NCBI GenBank assembly: GCA_046349935.1
Contig: JAXMBK010000016.1
Coordinates: forward strand, 1 to 64,000
Direction: 5' to 3'
From: CAIXSC01 sp046349935
Lineage (GTDB): Bacteria; Planctomycetota; Planctomycetia; Pirellulales; Pirellulaceae
DNA: 64,000 bases
The notes beneath the pieces were generated by a model. The model had not been told where the DNA came from and did not search any database. It saw only the letters and a program-made list of their open reading frames with translations. Numbering within the stretch: the stretch's first letter is position 1; each line of letters starts with the position of its first letter. Positions 7,669-16,691 of this stretch are shown here, piece after piece. Made by a program: the position numbers and the translations under genes.

Positions 7669-10600
7669 ATGCCACGTCTACGAAAAACTAATTCTGCCGA
7701 CGGCCTTGCCTGCCTTCATCCGGTCGTACGCCGTTGGTTCACGGAGACGTTTTCCGCTCCGACCGACGTGCAGAGCCACGCTTGGCCTGCGATCGCAGCC
7801 GGCCGACACACGTTGCTGCTGGCCCCCACGGGCTCCGGCAAGACGCTCGCCGCCTTCCTCGTCGCCCTCGATCGACTGATTTTTCCGCGCAGCGACTCGA
7901 CGTCGCCTTCCCCGCCTGCGCCCGCGGGAGTCCGCACGCTCTACGTTTCGCCCCTCAAGGCGCTCGGCGTCGACGTGGCACTCAACCTCCAACGGCCGCT
8001 CGCCGGCATCCTCGAATGCGCTCGGCGCGAGAACCTGCCAAGTCGCGAGCCGCGGATCGCCATTCGCACGGGCGACACGCCGGCGTCGGAACGAGCTCGC
8101 TTTCCGCGGCAGCCGCCGGACATCTTGATCACGACCCCCGAGTCGCTGTATCTGCTGCTCACGTCGAAGGCCAGTCGCGCGTTGGCGAGCGTCGACACCG
8201 TGATCGTCGACGAAATCCACTCGCTGGTCGCCAATAAGCGTGGTGCGCATCTGTTCGTCACTCTGGAACGACTCGAGCAACTACGGCTCGACCTCCGCGA
8301 TGCGCCGCCGCCGCTCCAGCGCATCGGCCTCTCCGCCACGCAACGCCCGCTCGACGAAGTCGCTCGCCTGCTCGGCGGCGCCGAGTTCGACGCGACCGAT
8401 CCCGCGATCCTGCGTCCGCGTTCCGTCGAAATCATCGCCGCCGGCGCCCGGAAGGTGCTCGACCTGCGCATCGAGATGCCGGCGCTCGAACGCATGCAGT
8501 CCAGTAAGCTTGTCGGCCACGCCGTCGCGCCGCCGACCGAACGGTCGCCGACGGAGAGGCCGGCTGCGTCCGACTACGCGCCCGTCGACGCGTCTGCGCC
8601 GCCCACCAGCCAATGGTTCGCCATCTACCCGGAGTTGGTCGAGCAGATCCGAGCACATCGCAGTACGATGTTGTTTGTGAACAGCCGCCGTTTGGCCGAA
8701 CGACTCGCGGCGGCGATCAACGAGACCGCCAAAGCGCCGCTCGCCCTCGCGCATCACGGTTCGCTGGCGCGCGATCAACGGCAGCACATCGAGCAGCGTC
8801 TCAAATCGGGCGACTTGCCCGCGATCGTCGCTACCTCGTCGCTGGAATTGGGAATCGACATGGGGGCCGTCGATCTGGTCATCCAAGTCGCTGCGCCGCC
8901 GTCGATCGCAGCGGGTCTGCAGCGCATCGGCCGAGCGGGACACCAGGTCGGCGTCCCCTCGAAGGGACTCATCTTCCCCAAGTATCGCGGCGACTTGCTG
9001 GCCTGCGCCGCGGCCGCCGCCCGCATGACCACCGGCGAAGTCGAGGAGACGTTTTATCCGCGCAACCCGCTCGACGTACTCGCTCAACAAGTGGTCGCCA
9101 TGGTTTCGCTCGCGCCGCGCCGCGTCGAACAGTTGTATTCGTTGGTGCGTAAAGCGGCGCCGTTTCACGATCTCCCCCGCACCGCGTTCGACGGCGTACT
9201 CGACATGCTGGCCGGCCGCTATCCGTCGGACGACTTTTCCGAGCTCCGACCGCGCGTCACGTGGGACCGTATCGCCGGCATCGTGACCGCTCGACAAGGC
9301 GCTCAACGACTGGCGATCGCCAACGCGGGCACGATCCCCGACCGCGGACTCTACGGCGTCTTCTTGGCCGACCATCAGGGGGCCGGCGCGCGCGTCGGCG
9401 AGCTGGACGAGGAGATGGTGTTCGAAACGAAAGCGGGCGACGTCATTCTGCTCGGCGCCTCGTCGTGGGAAGTGCGCGAGATTACGAACGACCGAGTGCT
9501 GGTCGTGCCCGCGCCCGGCGCCGTCGCGCGACTTCCGTTCTGGCGCGGCGACGGCCCTGGGCGGCCGCTTGAGTTCGGTCGCGCCATTGGGCGCCTTGCG
9601 CGGCAATTGGCGGAGCTTCCCACCTCCGCCGCTCGCAAACAACTAACCTCCCGCCACGGATTGCAGCGCGACGCCGCCGACCAGTTGATCGCCTACATCC
9701 GCGAACAGGTCTCCGCCACACGCGGCCCGCCGCCGTCCGACGAATCGGTCGTGGTCGAGTGTTTTCGCGACGAAGTCGGCGATTGGCGCATTGCCTTGCT
9801 CTCCCCCTTTGGCCTTCGCGTCCACGCTCCCTGGGCGCTCGCCGCCGCCGCCCGCTTGCGGCAAGAACGGCCTGGCGAGCACGACGTCATTTGGGACGAC
9901 GACGGGATCGTGTTTCGGGTTCCCGCTTCCGACGACCCGCCGCCGCTCGACTGGCTCATTCCGAAAGCGGACGACGTCGAAGCGACCGTGCTGCGCGAAT
10001 TGGCCGGCTCCTCGCTGTTCGCCGCTCGGTTTCGCGAGAATGCAGGACGAGCGCTTCTGCTGCCGCGCCGCCAACCAGGGCGCCGCACGCCGCTGTGGCT
10101 CCAGCGACGCCGTTCGGCCGATCTCTTGCAAACGGTCGCTCGCTACCCCGAGTTCCCGATTCTGATCGAAACATACCGCGAGTGCGTGCGCGACGTGTTC
10201 GACCTCGCGGGGCTCAAGTCGCTGCTTGGACAGATCGAATCGCGAGCCATCCAAGTACGACAAGTCGTCACGGAAACGGCGTCGCCGTTCGCGTCGTCTC
10301 TGCTGTTTGGTTACGTCGGCAACTTCGTTTACAACGCCGACACGCCGCTCGCCGAACGTCGCGCCCACGCGTTAGCTCTCGACTTCGCTCAACTGCGCGA
10401 GCTGCTTGGCGACGCCCCGCTGCGACAACTGCTCGACCCCGACGTCGTGGCCGCCGCACTTCATGAACTTCAACGGCTCGACGGCCGCCGCCCGCTCCGT
10501 CACGAAGACCATGTGCACGATCTGCTGTTGAGCCTGGGCGACCTTTCGTATGACGAGTTGGCCATGCGCTGCAGGAGCGCCGACGAGCCGGTCCCGCCTG

Positions 10601-12303
10601 AGGCGCGGGAGTGCTCGCTCGACCATTGGCTTGCCACGCTCGCCGCCGCACGGCGCATCGTGCCGATCGACGTGAGCGGCGAACGTCGCTATGCGGCGGT
10701 CGAACAAGCGGCCAGGTATCGCGACGCGCTCGGGATCGAGATTCCCGCCGACCTCCCCGCCGTCTTCTTGACCGCCCCGTCGACGCCCGTCGACGATCTG
10801 CTGGCGCTGTACGCGCGAACGCACGTCGCCTTTACCGAGTCGGAAGCTGCGGCGCGCTGGCGCCTGGGTTCCGCCGTCGTGCGCGACGCACTGCATCGGC
10901 TGGAAGCACGGGGGCGAATAGCGCGCGGCGAGTTTCGTCCGGGCGGAAGCGGCTTGGAGTGGTGCGACGTCGAGGTGCTCCGGCAACTGCGTCAGCGTTC
11001 GCTCGCGGCCGCTCGCAAACAAATCGAGCCGGTCGCGCCGCAGCGCTATGTGCAGTTCGTGCTGCGTTGGCAAGGTGTCGCCGCGCCGCGGCAAGGGCTC
11101 GATGCCTTGCTGGACGCAATCGAACAGCTGCAGGGGCTCGCCTTGCCCATCACATCGCTTGAAGACGACATTCTTCCGGCGCGCGTGAGCGACTACGATC
11201 CGGCGGACCTCGACGAACTGTGTGCGGCGGGGGAAGTGGCGTGGCGCGGTGCGTCGGAGGGGCGAGTTGCGTTGTACTTGGCCGACCAGCGGGCTTGGCT
11301 GGCGCCGATGCCGACGCCCTTGGACGACCCGCTGGCCGCCCGCATTCGCGACTTGCTGGCGGCTCGCGGCGCCTTGTTCTATCAGGAGATCGCCGCGAAG
11401 CTGGGCGGCTTTCCCAACGACATCCACGACGCCTTGTGGCGGTTAGTGTGGAACGGAGAACTGGCCAACGACACGCTGGCGCCGCTGCGCGCCAAGCGTC
11501 GTGAAAGTGCGGGCGCCGCCGCGGGGCGGCATCGTCGTCGCCGTCCGCCGCTCGGCAGCCTCTCCACCGCGAAAGCCCGCTTCCGTTCACGGCGGTCGCG
11601 TTTTACGAGCGACACGGCCGGCCGCTGGTCGTTGGTCGGGCGAGTCGATGCCGACCCGCCTACGCCGACGGAACGACTCTCGACGCTGGTCAACCAGTTG
11701 CTGCGCCGTCACGGCATCGTGCTGCGCGAGACGGCGGATGCCGAGGGGCTGGAGGGAGGTTTCTCGAGCATCTACCCGGTGCTCAAGGCGATGGAAGAAG
11801 CCGGTCGAGTGCGGCGCGGCTACTTTATCGCGGGCCGCGGCGCTTCGCAGTTCGCACTCGCCGGCGCTGATGACTTGCTACGCTCGCCGCCGCCGTCCGT
11901 CGCGTCTTCGGAGACGTCGCCTGACGCCGACGAAGAAGATCTGGCGGAAGCCACGATCGTGTTGTCCGCGGTCGATCCTGCGAACCCCTTTGGTCCGCTC
12001 GTCCCCTGGCCCGAATCGCCTTCGGCGGACCACCGACCGCAGCGTGTGGACGGAGCGCAGGTGTTCATTCGCCAGGGAGTCGCCATCGGCTATCTCCACA
12101 AGACGGCCGACCATGTTCTCACATTCGACGCCGCCGACCTCCCGCCGCTCGCCGCCGCGCTCGCATCGCTCGTCGCCCCGCGTCGCCCCGTCTTTCTGAC
12201 TCGCGTCGACGGCCGCCCCGTCGCTGATTCGCCGCTCGCCCCCCACTTGATCGCCCAAGGCTTCAGCGCCTCGAGCCAAGGATTCTTGAAGCGTCCGACG
12301 TAG
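7669..12303 (+). CDS. lhr: ATP-dependent helicase Lhr (large helicase-related)
   Basis: 1544 residues, close to the roughly 1500-residue length of full-length Lhr. ATG at 7669 is preferred over an in-frame TTG six bases upstream. The superfamily-2 core is complete: Walker A APTGSGKT at 52-59, the DEIH box in VIVDEIHSLVANKRG, LSATQRP (motif III), ATSSLELGIDMGAVDLVIQ (motif V) and QRIGRAGHQ (motif VI). The winged-helix and Lhr-specific domains follow, and the long C-terminal half matches the extended Lhr type rather than the short Lhr-Core. Lhr proteins are 3'-5' helicases linked to DNA repair. Its own TAG stop (12301-12303) directly precedes a palindromic repeat. The gene stands alone between two minus-strand genes. 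Confidence 0.95.
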   Translation: MPRLRKTNSADGLACLHPVVRRWFTETFSAPTDVQSHAWPAIAAGRHTLLLAPTGSGKTLAAFLVALDRLIFPRSDSTSPSPPAPAGVRTLYVSPLKALGVDVALNLQRPLAGILECARRENLPSREPRIAIRTGDTPASERARFPRQPPDILITTPESLYLLLTSKASRALASVDTVIVDEIHSLVANKRGAHLFVTLERLEQLRLDLRDAPPPLQRIGLSATQRPLDEVARLLGGAEFDATDPAILRPRSVEIIAAGARKVLDLRIEMPALERMQSSKLVGHAVAPPTERSPTERPAASDYAPVDASAPPTSQWFAIYPELVEQIRAHRSTMLFVNSRRLAERLAAAINETAKAPLALAHHGSLARDQRQHIEQRLKSGDLPAIVATSSLELGIDMGAVDLVIQVAAPPSIAAGLQRIGRAGHQVGVPSKGLIFPKYRGDLLACAAAAARMTTGEVEETFYPRNPLDVLAQQVVAMVSLAPRRVEQLYSLVRKAAPFHDLPRTAFDGVLDMLAGRYPSDDFSELRPRVTWDRIAGIVTARQGAQRLAIANAGTIPDRGLYGVFLADHQGAGARVGELDEEMVFETKAGDVILLGASSWEVREITNDRVLVVPAPGAVARLPFWRGDGPGRPLEFGRAIGRLARQLAELPTSAARKQLTSRHGLQRDAADQLIAYIREQVSATRGPPPSDESVVVECFRDEVGDWRIALLSPFGLRVHAPWALAAAARLRQERPGEHDVIWDDDGIVFRVPASDDPPPLDWLIPKADDVEATVLRELAGSSLFAARFRENAGRALLLPRRQPGRRTPLWLQRRRSADLLQTVARYPEFPILIETYRECVRDVFDLAGLKSLLGQIESRAIQVRQVVTETASPFASSLLFGYVGNFVYNADTPLAERRAHALALDFAQLRELLGDAPLRQLLDPDVVAAALHELQRLDGRRPLRHEDHVHDLLLSLGDLSYDELAMRCRSADEPVPPEARECSLDHWLATLAAARRIVPIDVSGERRYAAVEQAARYRDALGIEIPADLPAVFLTAPSTPVDDLLALYARTHVAFTESEAAARWRLGSAVVRDALHRLEARGRIARGEFRPGGSGLEWCDVEVLRQLRQRSLAAARKQIEPVAPQRYVQFVLRWQGVAAPRQGLDALLDAIEQLQGLALPITSLEDDILPARVSDYDPADLDELCAAGEVAWRGASEGRVALYLADQRAWLAPMPTPLDDPLAARIRDLLAARGALFYQEIAAKLGGFPNDIHDALWRLVWNGELANDTLAPLRAKRRESAGAAAGRHRRRRPPLGSLSTAKARFRSRRSRFTSDTAGRWSLVGRVDADPPTPTERLSTLVNQLLRRHGIVLRETADAEGLEGGFSSIYPVLKAMEEAGRVRRGYFIAGRGASQFALAGADDLLRSPPPSVASSETSPDADEEDLAEATIVLSAVDPANPFGPLVPWPESPSADHRPQRVDGAQVFIRQGVAIGYLHKTADHVLTFDAADLPPLAAALASLVAPRRPVFLTRVDGRPVADSPLAPHLIAQGFSASSQGFLKRPT

Positions 12304-12322
12304 AACAGGCTTCCAGCCTGTT
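12301..12322 (+). repeat. stop-codon-linked palindrome, copy 1
   Basis: TAG, the stop of lhr, is followed at once by AACAGGCT-TCC-AGCCTGTT, a perfect 8-bp inverted repeat with a 3-base loop. The codon before the stop is ACG here, whereas the other copies have CCG. No T-run follows, so this is not a standard intrinsic terminator. Confidence 0.9.
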
Positions 12323-12427
12323 ATTCAACCTTCCCCAACGCAAACGCTTCCGCAATACGCGTCGCCGACCGCTAACCACATCGCCGGCGCGAACACGGCG
12401 TCGGCTGAAGTGCTGTCTCTAACGCCA

Positions 12428-14776
12428 TTACCGCATCGTGCGATACGCCACGGCCCAGAAGGGCACGACGAGCCCGACGATCAACAAGCCTGTGGCGACC
12501 GACAGGAACTGAATCTTTTCGCGGAGGCTGCGTAGTTCGCGGCCGATCACATGATCGTAGTTCTCTTGCACGACCGTCCAGAGTCCCGTGTCCTTGCCGC
12601 GAACCGTGACGGGCGCACGAGCCGCCAGCCAACGCTGATCGAAGGCTGCCCCCAGTGGATCATCGCCGAGAGGATCGCGATAGTTCAACTTGCTGTAGAC
12701 GCGCGTATGCGCCGTCGGCTGCCAGTGCTCCAACGATACGCGGCGCTGTTGAAATCGGTCGGGCAAACGCTGGTCGCGGGCCTTGAGCAACTGTTCGTAG
12801 AGCGGGTGTTGCAGGATCACCCCTTCACGTCCAGGGCGCGTATCGATGAGCGTGGCGAAGACGTTGTCGGTCTCTTCGCCGGGCAATTCGGTAATCTGCC
12901 CCAGCTCAAACAGCAGCGACACGACGCCCAAAAAGCGGTCGTCGGCTTCGGTGGACGCGGCGAGCGGGTCGCGGCTGGCGAGCCGGGCGTCGGCGGGGAC
13001 GCCCGCAGCGCCGTCCAGTCGATAGATCGGGGTGGAGATGGCGACGACCCAGCGGTCGGAGACTTGACTTACAAACGCCGCGGACAGGTGTGTATCGTGA
13101 ATTCGGCGCCGCGGCGACTTGCGATAGGCTTCCGTGTCGGCGTAGTCCCGAGCCTCGCCGTGGAAGTAGGAACGCCAAGCGTAGTTCACGCCGATCGTGG
13201 CGTTCGCAGGCCAGCGCGCCACTTGCATTCCGTCTCGCGCCAAGACGAACCATCCGAAGACGCTCGGCGTTTCCGCGCTGGCAGTCCGCAGCCGCTCTTG
13301 CAGCTCGCAGTTCGCTGGATGTTCGAGCAGTTGTTTGCGAAGCGGCTCGCGAGTGGGTTCATCGAGCCGCGGGTCGTCGAGTTTCGCGAGGACAGGCGCA
13401 AGTTCGGCGTCGGACTGCAATTCCATCAGCGCGCGGCGCAGCACCGGATCGCGCGCCAGCCCCTCGACCAAATCGTAGCTGTTCTCCAACTCGCTTTGCG
13501 CCGACCTGGCCACTGTATCGGCGGCAAATCCTACTCCGGCCAAACTGCGGCCGGTCAGCGCTCGATCGGATTGCCGATAGGCTCGATCAAACCAGATCCA
13601 CCCCCAGACATGCACCAAGAGAATGACGACCAGCAACGTGGCGAACAGGACCGGATAGATGGGATGTCGACGACACCACATCCACAGCCGCTCGACCTTT
13701 CCAATCGGCCGCGCGTGGATCGGTTCGCTGCGCAAGTAGCGTTCGAGTTCGTCCGCCACATCAGCCGCCGTCTGATAGCGATAGCGGCGACGTTTATCGA
13801 GACACTTGAGGCAGATCGTCTCGAGGTCGACGGGGATCGCGCTGTTCAGCGACCGCGGCCGAGGCGGATCTTCCTCGATCGCCTTCTGAATCATCACTTC
13901 GACCGTGCCGCGGAACGGCAACTCATTAGTCAGCAACTGGAACATCATGACGCCGAACGAGTAGATGTCGCTGCGTCGATCTGCGGCGTTGGCATTGCCC
14001 GAAGCCTGTTCGGGGGACATGTACGCCGGCGTCCCCAAGATCCGTCCCTCGGGCGTCATCGTCACTTGCTTGGCCGAACGCTTGGCAAGTCCGAAATCGG
14101 TGATGTGCGGGTCGCCCCGTTCGTCCATCATCACGTTTTGCGGCTTCAGATCGCGGTGCACCACGCCTGACTCGTGCGCGTAATGCAGCGCTCGGCAGAT
14201 CTTGACGCACAGTTCCACCAGTTCGCGTTGGGAACAGTCGACGGTTGCAAGCCACTTGTCGAGCGACTTGCCTTCCATGAACTGCGAGACGAAGTAAACG
14301 ACGTCGCCGTCGCGGCCGATGTGGAAGATCCGCGCGATGTTGGGGTGGTCGAGCGCCGCGACGGTCCGCGCTTCGTGCATGAAGTCGTCGAGCGTATCGG
14401 AGTTCAGGAGGCCGCGGCGCGGGATCTTGAGCGCGACGACGCGGTCAAGCTGCGTGTCGCGGGCCTTCCAGACCGTTCCGAACCCGCCCATGCCGACTCG
14501 TTCTAGGAGCTCGAAGTGCGCGACGGTCGCGATCGCTTCCGCCCGTTTCACGTCTTCCCGCTCGCCCGCAATATTGAACTTCGCGTGGCACGCGGTGCAA
14601 ACGAGGCTCGTCAGCTCGCCGTCGACCGAAATCGCGATCGGCAAACGACACTTGGGACAGTGAATCCGCAGGTCGGCCGAACGACGACTCCCTTGCCGCA
14701 GCGACAGCGTGTCCGCGTCGACCGCCGGCACCGATCCGTGTTGGCCGAGTTGAAGCGTGCGAGTGCGTTGGTCCAT
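12428..14776 (-). CDS. membrane Ser/Thr protein kinase with zinc-ribbon N-terminus and extracytoplasmic sensor region
   Basis: 782 residues from the ATG at 14776; a TTG 36 bases upstream is less likely. CPKC (40-43) and CTAC (60-63) form a probable zinc ribbon. The kinase domain (about 89-348) is intact: GMGGFGTV loop, VALKIP lysine, HRDLKPQNV catalytic loop, DFGLAK, and SPEQA at the activation segment end. A transmembrane helix at about 372-396 is followed by roughly 360 residues predicted to lie outside the cytoplasm, resembling a Cache-type sensor (SWRSYFHGEARDY-like segment AWRSYFHGEARDYADTEAY, VVAISTPIY), and a second helix near the C-terminus. This suggests ligand sensing that controls cytoplasmic phosphorylation. 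The ligand and targets are unknown. It is divergent from the neighbouring transporter gene. Confidence 0.92.
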   Translation of the reverse strand: MDQRTRTLQLGQHGSVPAVDADTLSLRQGSRRSADLRIHCPKCRLPIAISVDGELTSLVCTACHAKFNIAGEREDVKRAEAIATVAHFELLERVGMGGFGTVWKARDTQLDRVVALKIPRRGLLNSDTLDDFMHEARTVAALDHPNIARIFHIGRDGDVVYFVSQFMEGKSLDKWLATVDCSQRELVELCVKICRALHYAHESGVVHRDLKPQNVMMDERGDPHITDFGLAKRSAKQVTMTPEGRILGTPAYMSPEQASGNANAADRRSDIYSFGVMMFQLLTNELPFRGTVEVMIQKAIEEDPPRPRSLNSAIPVDLETICLKCLDKRRRYRYQTAADVADELERYLRSEPIHARPIGKVERLWMWCRRHPIYPVLFATLLVVILLVHVWGWIWFDRAYRQSDRALTGRSLAGVGFAADTVARSAQSELENSYDLVEGLARDPVLRRALMELQSDAELAPVLAKLDDPRLDEPTREPLRKQLLEHPANCELQERLRTASAETPSVFGWFVLARDGMQVARWPANATIGVNYAWRSYFHGEARDYADTEAYRKSPRRRIHDTHLSAAFVSQVSDRWVVAISTPIYRLDGAAGVPADARLASRDPLAASTEADDRFLGVVSLLFELGQITELPGEETDNVFATLIDTRPGREGVILQHPLYEQLLKARDQRLPDRFQQRRVSLEHWQPTAHTRVYSKLNYRDPLGDDPLGAAFDQRWLAARAPVTVRGKDTGLWTVVQENYDHVIGRELRSLREKIQFLSVATGLLIVGLVVPFWAVAYRTMR

Positions 14777-15059
14777 CGAAGAGAAAGGGCTGCTCGTTAG
14801 TTTCCGAGACAAAGGCCATCCGTGGGCGTTGCGTATTCTAGACGCCGCAAGCGAAACGGGGCGAGGGGAATTCGTTGGCGAAGACGTGAACTTGGCGTAA
14901 ATCCGCTAGACTAATGCCGCGTTATCGCTTGTCGTCGGGCGCCGCCCTGGAGACAAAGCGGCCCTAGCGGCCGACAAAGCCCCCTTAAGCCGTCCCTAGC
15001 GTCCTTCCAAGATTCACTAGCTCCAGCACGCCGCCAACTCACGCGGGCCCCGCGCCCTT
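14777..15059. promoter_or_regulatory. divergent intergenic region between the kinase and transporter genes
   Basis: 283 bases separate two divergent genes and must contain both promoters. I see no convincing -35/-10 pair, riboswitch or tRNA. The only marked local feature is GCGGCC-CTA-GCGGCC around 14960, a short direct repeat of unknown meaning. Confidence 0.4.
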
Positions 15060-16613
15060 ATGACTCCCAAAAACAACTCGTCTAAGCCCCTCAAGTCATC
15101 TGCCGACGCAACTTCGCTGCAAATCCAGCAGTTAGGACGAATCGGCGGGCCGGTCGCCGCCCTAGGCGTCTACTTGTTGCTCGTCGCCTTGGCCAAGGAC
15201 CTGCCCCACCCGGCGCGAGTCACCGCGACGGTCGGGACATTAATGGCCGTGTGGTGGGTTACCGAAGCCCTGCCGCTGGCCGTCACTTCGCTCCTCCCGC
15301 TCTCCCTCTTCCCGCTCGCGGGCGTCCTGAAACTCGACGAAATCGCCGCCCCCTACGCCGACAAGAACATCTTCTTGTTCCTCGGCGGCTTCCTCATTGC
15401 GCTGGCCGTCGAGCGCTGGAACCTCCATCGCCGCATCGCCCTACTTACCATCTTGGCCGTCGGCACTCGCCCTGATCGCTTGGTCGGCGGCGTAATGCTC
15501 GCGACCGCCGGGCTGAGCATGTGGATCAGCAACACGGCGACGGCCGCGATGATGCTGCCGATCGGCATCAGCTTGGCGACGCTGCTCGGCGAGCAACTAG
15601 GGAGGGTGGTCGCCGCGGAGTCGGGCGGTCGCACGAACGCCGAGCAGGCGACCAAGTCGTTCGCCACCTGCTTAATGCTTGGCATCGCCTATTCCGCCAG
15701 CATCGGCGGTTTGGGGACGCTGATCGGCACTCCTACCAACGTCGCGCTGGCGGGGTTTGCGAGCAAGAACGGGCTGACCATCGGGTTCGGCACGTGGATG
15801 ATCGCCATGGTTCCGCTCGTCTTGGTCTTCGAGTGGATTGTGTGGCTCGTGCTCACGAAGTGGCTGTTTCGAATTCAGGTCGCCGACTTGCCGGGCGGTC
15901 GCGAGTTGATTCGCAGCGAACTGCGAGTTCTAGGGCCCATTTCGCGCGGCGAGTGGGTGGTGATGTGCGTCTTTGCGCTCACGGCGCTCGCGTGGGTCGT
16001 TCGCGACCCGCTGGTGCACTGGGCGTGGCTGACGACGCGCATTCCCATGGTCGGGCGACTCGACGATCCCATCATCGCCATGCTGGGAGCGACCTTGCTG
16101 TTCATCTTGCCCGTCGACGCGCCGCGCGGCATCTATGCGATGGACTGGGAGACGGCGAGCAAAATCCCGTGGGGCGTGCTGCTGTTGTTCGGCGGCGGAT
16201 TCGCATTCTCGACCGCCATGATGAAGAGCGGATTGACGGAGTGGCTGGGGCGTCAGATCGCATTACTCGGCGACTTGCCAGCGCCGCTCATCATTCTGGC
16301 GACCATCACGATCGTCATTTTCACCACAGAGATCACCAGCAACACGCCGACGATCCTCGCCTTCTTGCCTATCTTGTTCAGCGTTGCGAAGGGGCTGAAC
16401 ATTCCGCCGCTGGAACTCATGGCGCCGGCGACGATCGCCGCCAGTTGTGCGTTTATGCTCCCCGTGGGCACTCCGCCCAACGCGATCGTCTTCGCGACCG
16501 GCAAAGTCACCATCGCTCAGATGGTGCGCGCCGGCTGGGTGGTGAACCTAATTGGTATTGGCCTGATCTTCGCCGCCGTGTATGTCATGCGTGCGCTCGG
16601 GATCGTGCTGTAG
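15060..16613 (+). CDS. DASS/SLC13-type anion (carboxylate) symporter
   Basis: 517 residues of mostly hydrophobic helices, matching the divalent anion:Na+ symporter family in length and signature. The two repeat-related SNT motifs are visible: WISNTATAAMMLPIG at about 157-171 and ITSNTPTILAFLPI in the second half. GTLIGTPTNVALAG and PVGTPPNAIVFATG also fit the substrate-site loops. Members import dicarboxylates, citrate or sulfate with sodium; which one is used cannot be told. The N-terminal 25 residues are hydrophilic and cytoplasmic. The porin gene follows after 78 bases on the same strand, and the two could act as outer and inner membrane steps for uptake of an acidic solute, though this is inferred only from adjacency. 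Confidence 0.92.
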   Translation: MTPKNNSSKPLKSSADATSLQIQQLGRIGGPVAALGVYLLLVALAKDLPHPARVTATVGTLMAVWWVTEALPLAVTSLLPLSLFPLAGVLKLDEIAAPYADKNIFLFLGGFLIALAVERWNLHRRIALLTILAVGTRPDRLVGGVMLATAGLSMWISNTATAAMMLPIGISLATLLGEQLGRVVAAESGGRTNAEQATKSFATCLMLGIAYSASIGGLGTLIGTPTNVALAGFASKNGLTIGFGTWMIAMVPLVLVFEWIVWLVLTKWLFRIQVADLPGGRELIRSELRVLGPISRGEWVVMCVFALTALAWVVRDPLVHWAWLTTRIPMVGRLDDPIIAMLGATLLFILPVDAPRGIYAMDWETASKIPWGVLLLFGGGFAFSTAMMKSGLTEWLGRQIALLGDLPAPLIILATITIVIFTTEITSNTPTILAFLPILFSVAKGLNIPPLELMAPATIAASCAFMLPVGTPPNAIVFATGKVTIAQMVRAGWVVNLIGIGLIFAAVYVMRALGIVL

Positions 16614-16633
16614 CACTGTTCGAGCCCGGCATT

Positions 16634-16665
16634 TCCACAGCCCAATACATCCACAGCCCAATACC
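16634..16665. repeat. tandem duplication, 2 x 16 bp
   Basis: TCCACAGCCCAATACA is followed immediately by TCCACAGCCCAATACC (15 of 16 identical) in the gap between the transporter stop and the porin start. Probably a slippage duplication. Confidence 0.8.
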
Positions 16666-16691
16666 TCGTCGGCTCCCCCTTTTCGACCAGC

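Noticed and set aside
8281..9642. 453-residue minus-strand frame inside lhr
   Set aside because: Shadow of a complete helicase; contains no plausible start signal or domain.
12551..14170. 539-residue plus-strand frame inside the kinase gene
   Set aside because: Antisense to a kinase domain with intact catalytic motifs.
14777..15059. tRNA or riboswitch in the divergent gap
   Set aside because: No cloverleaf or conserved riboswitch motif could be traced by eye.
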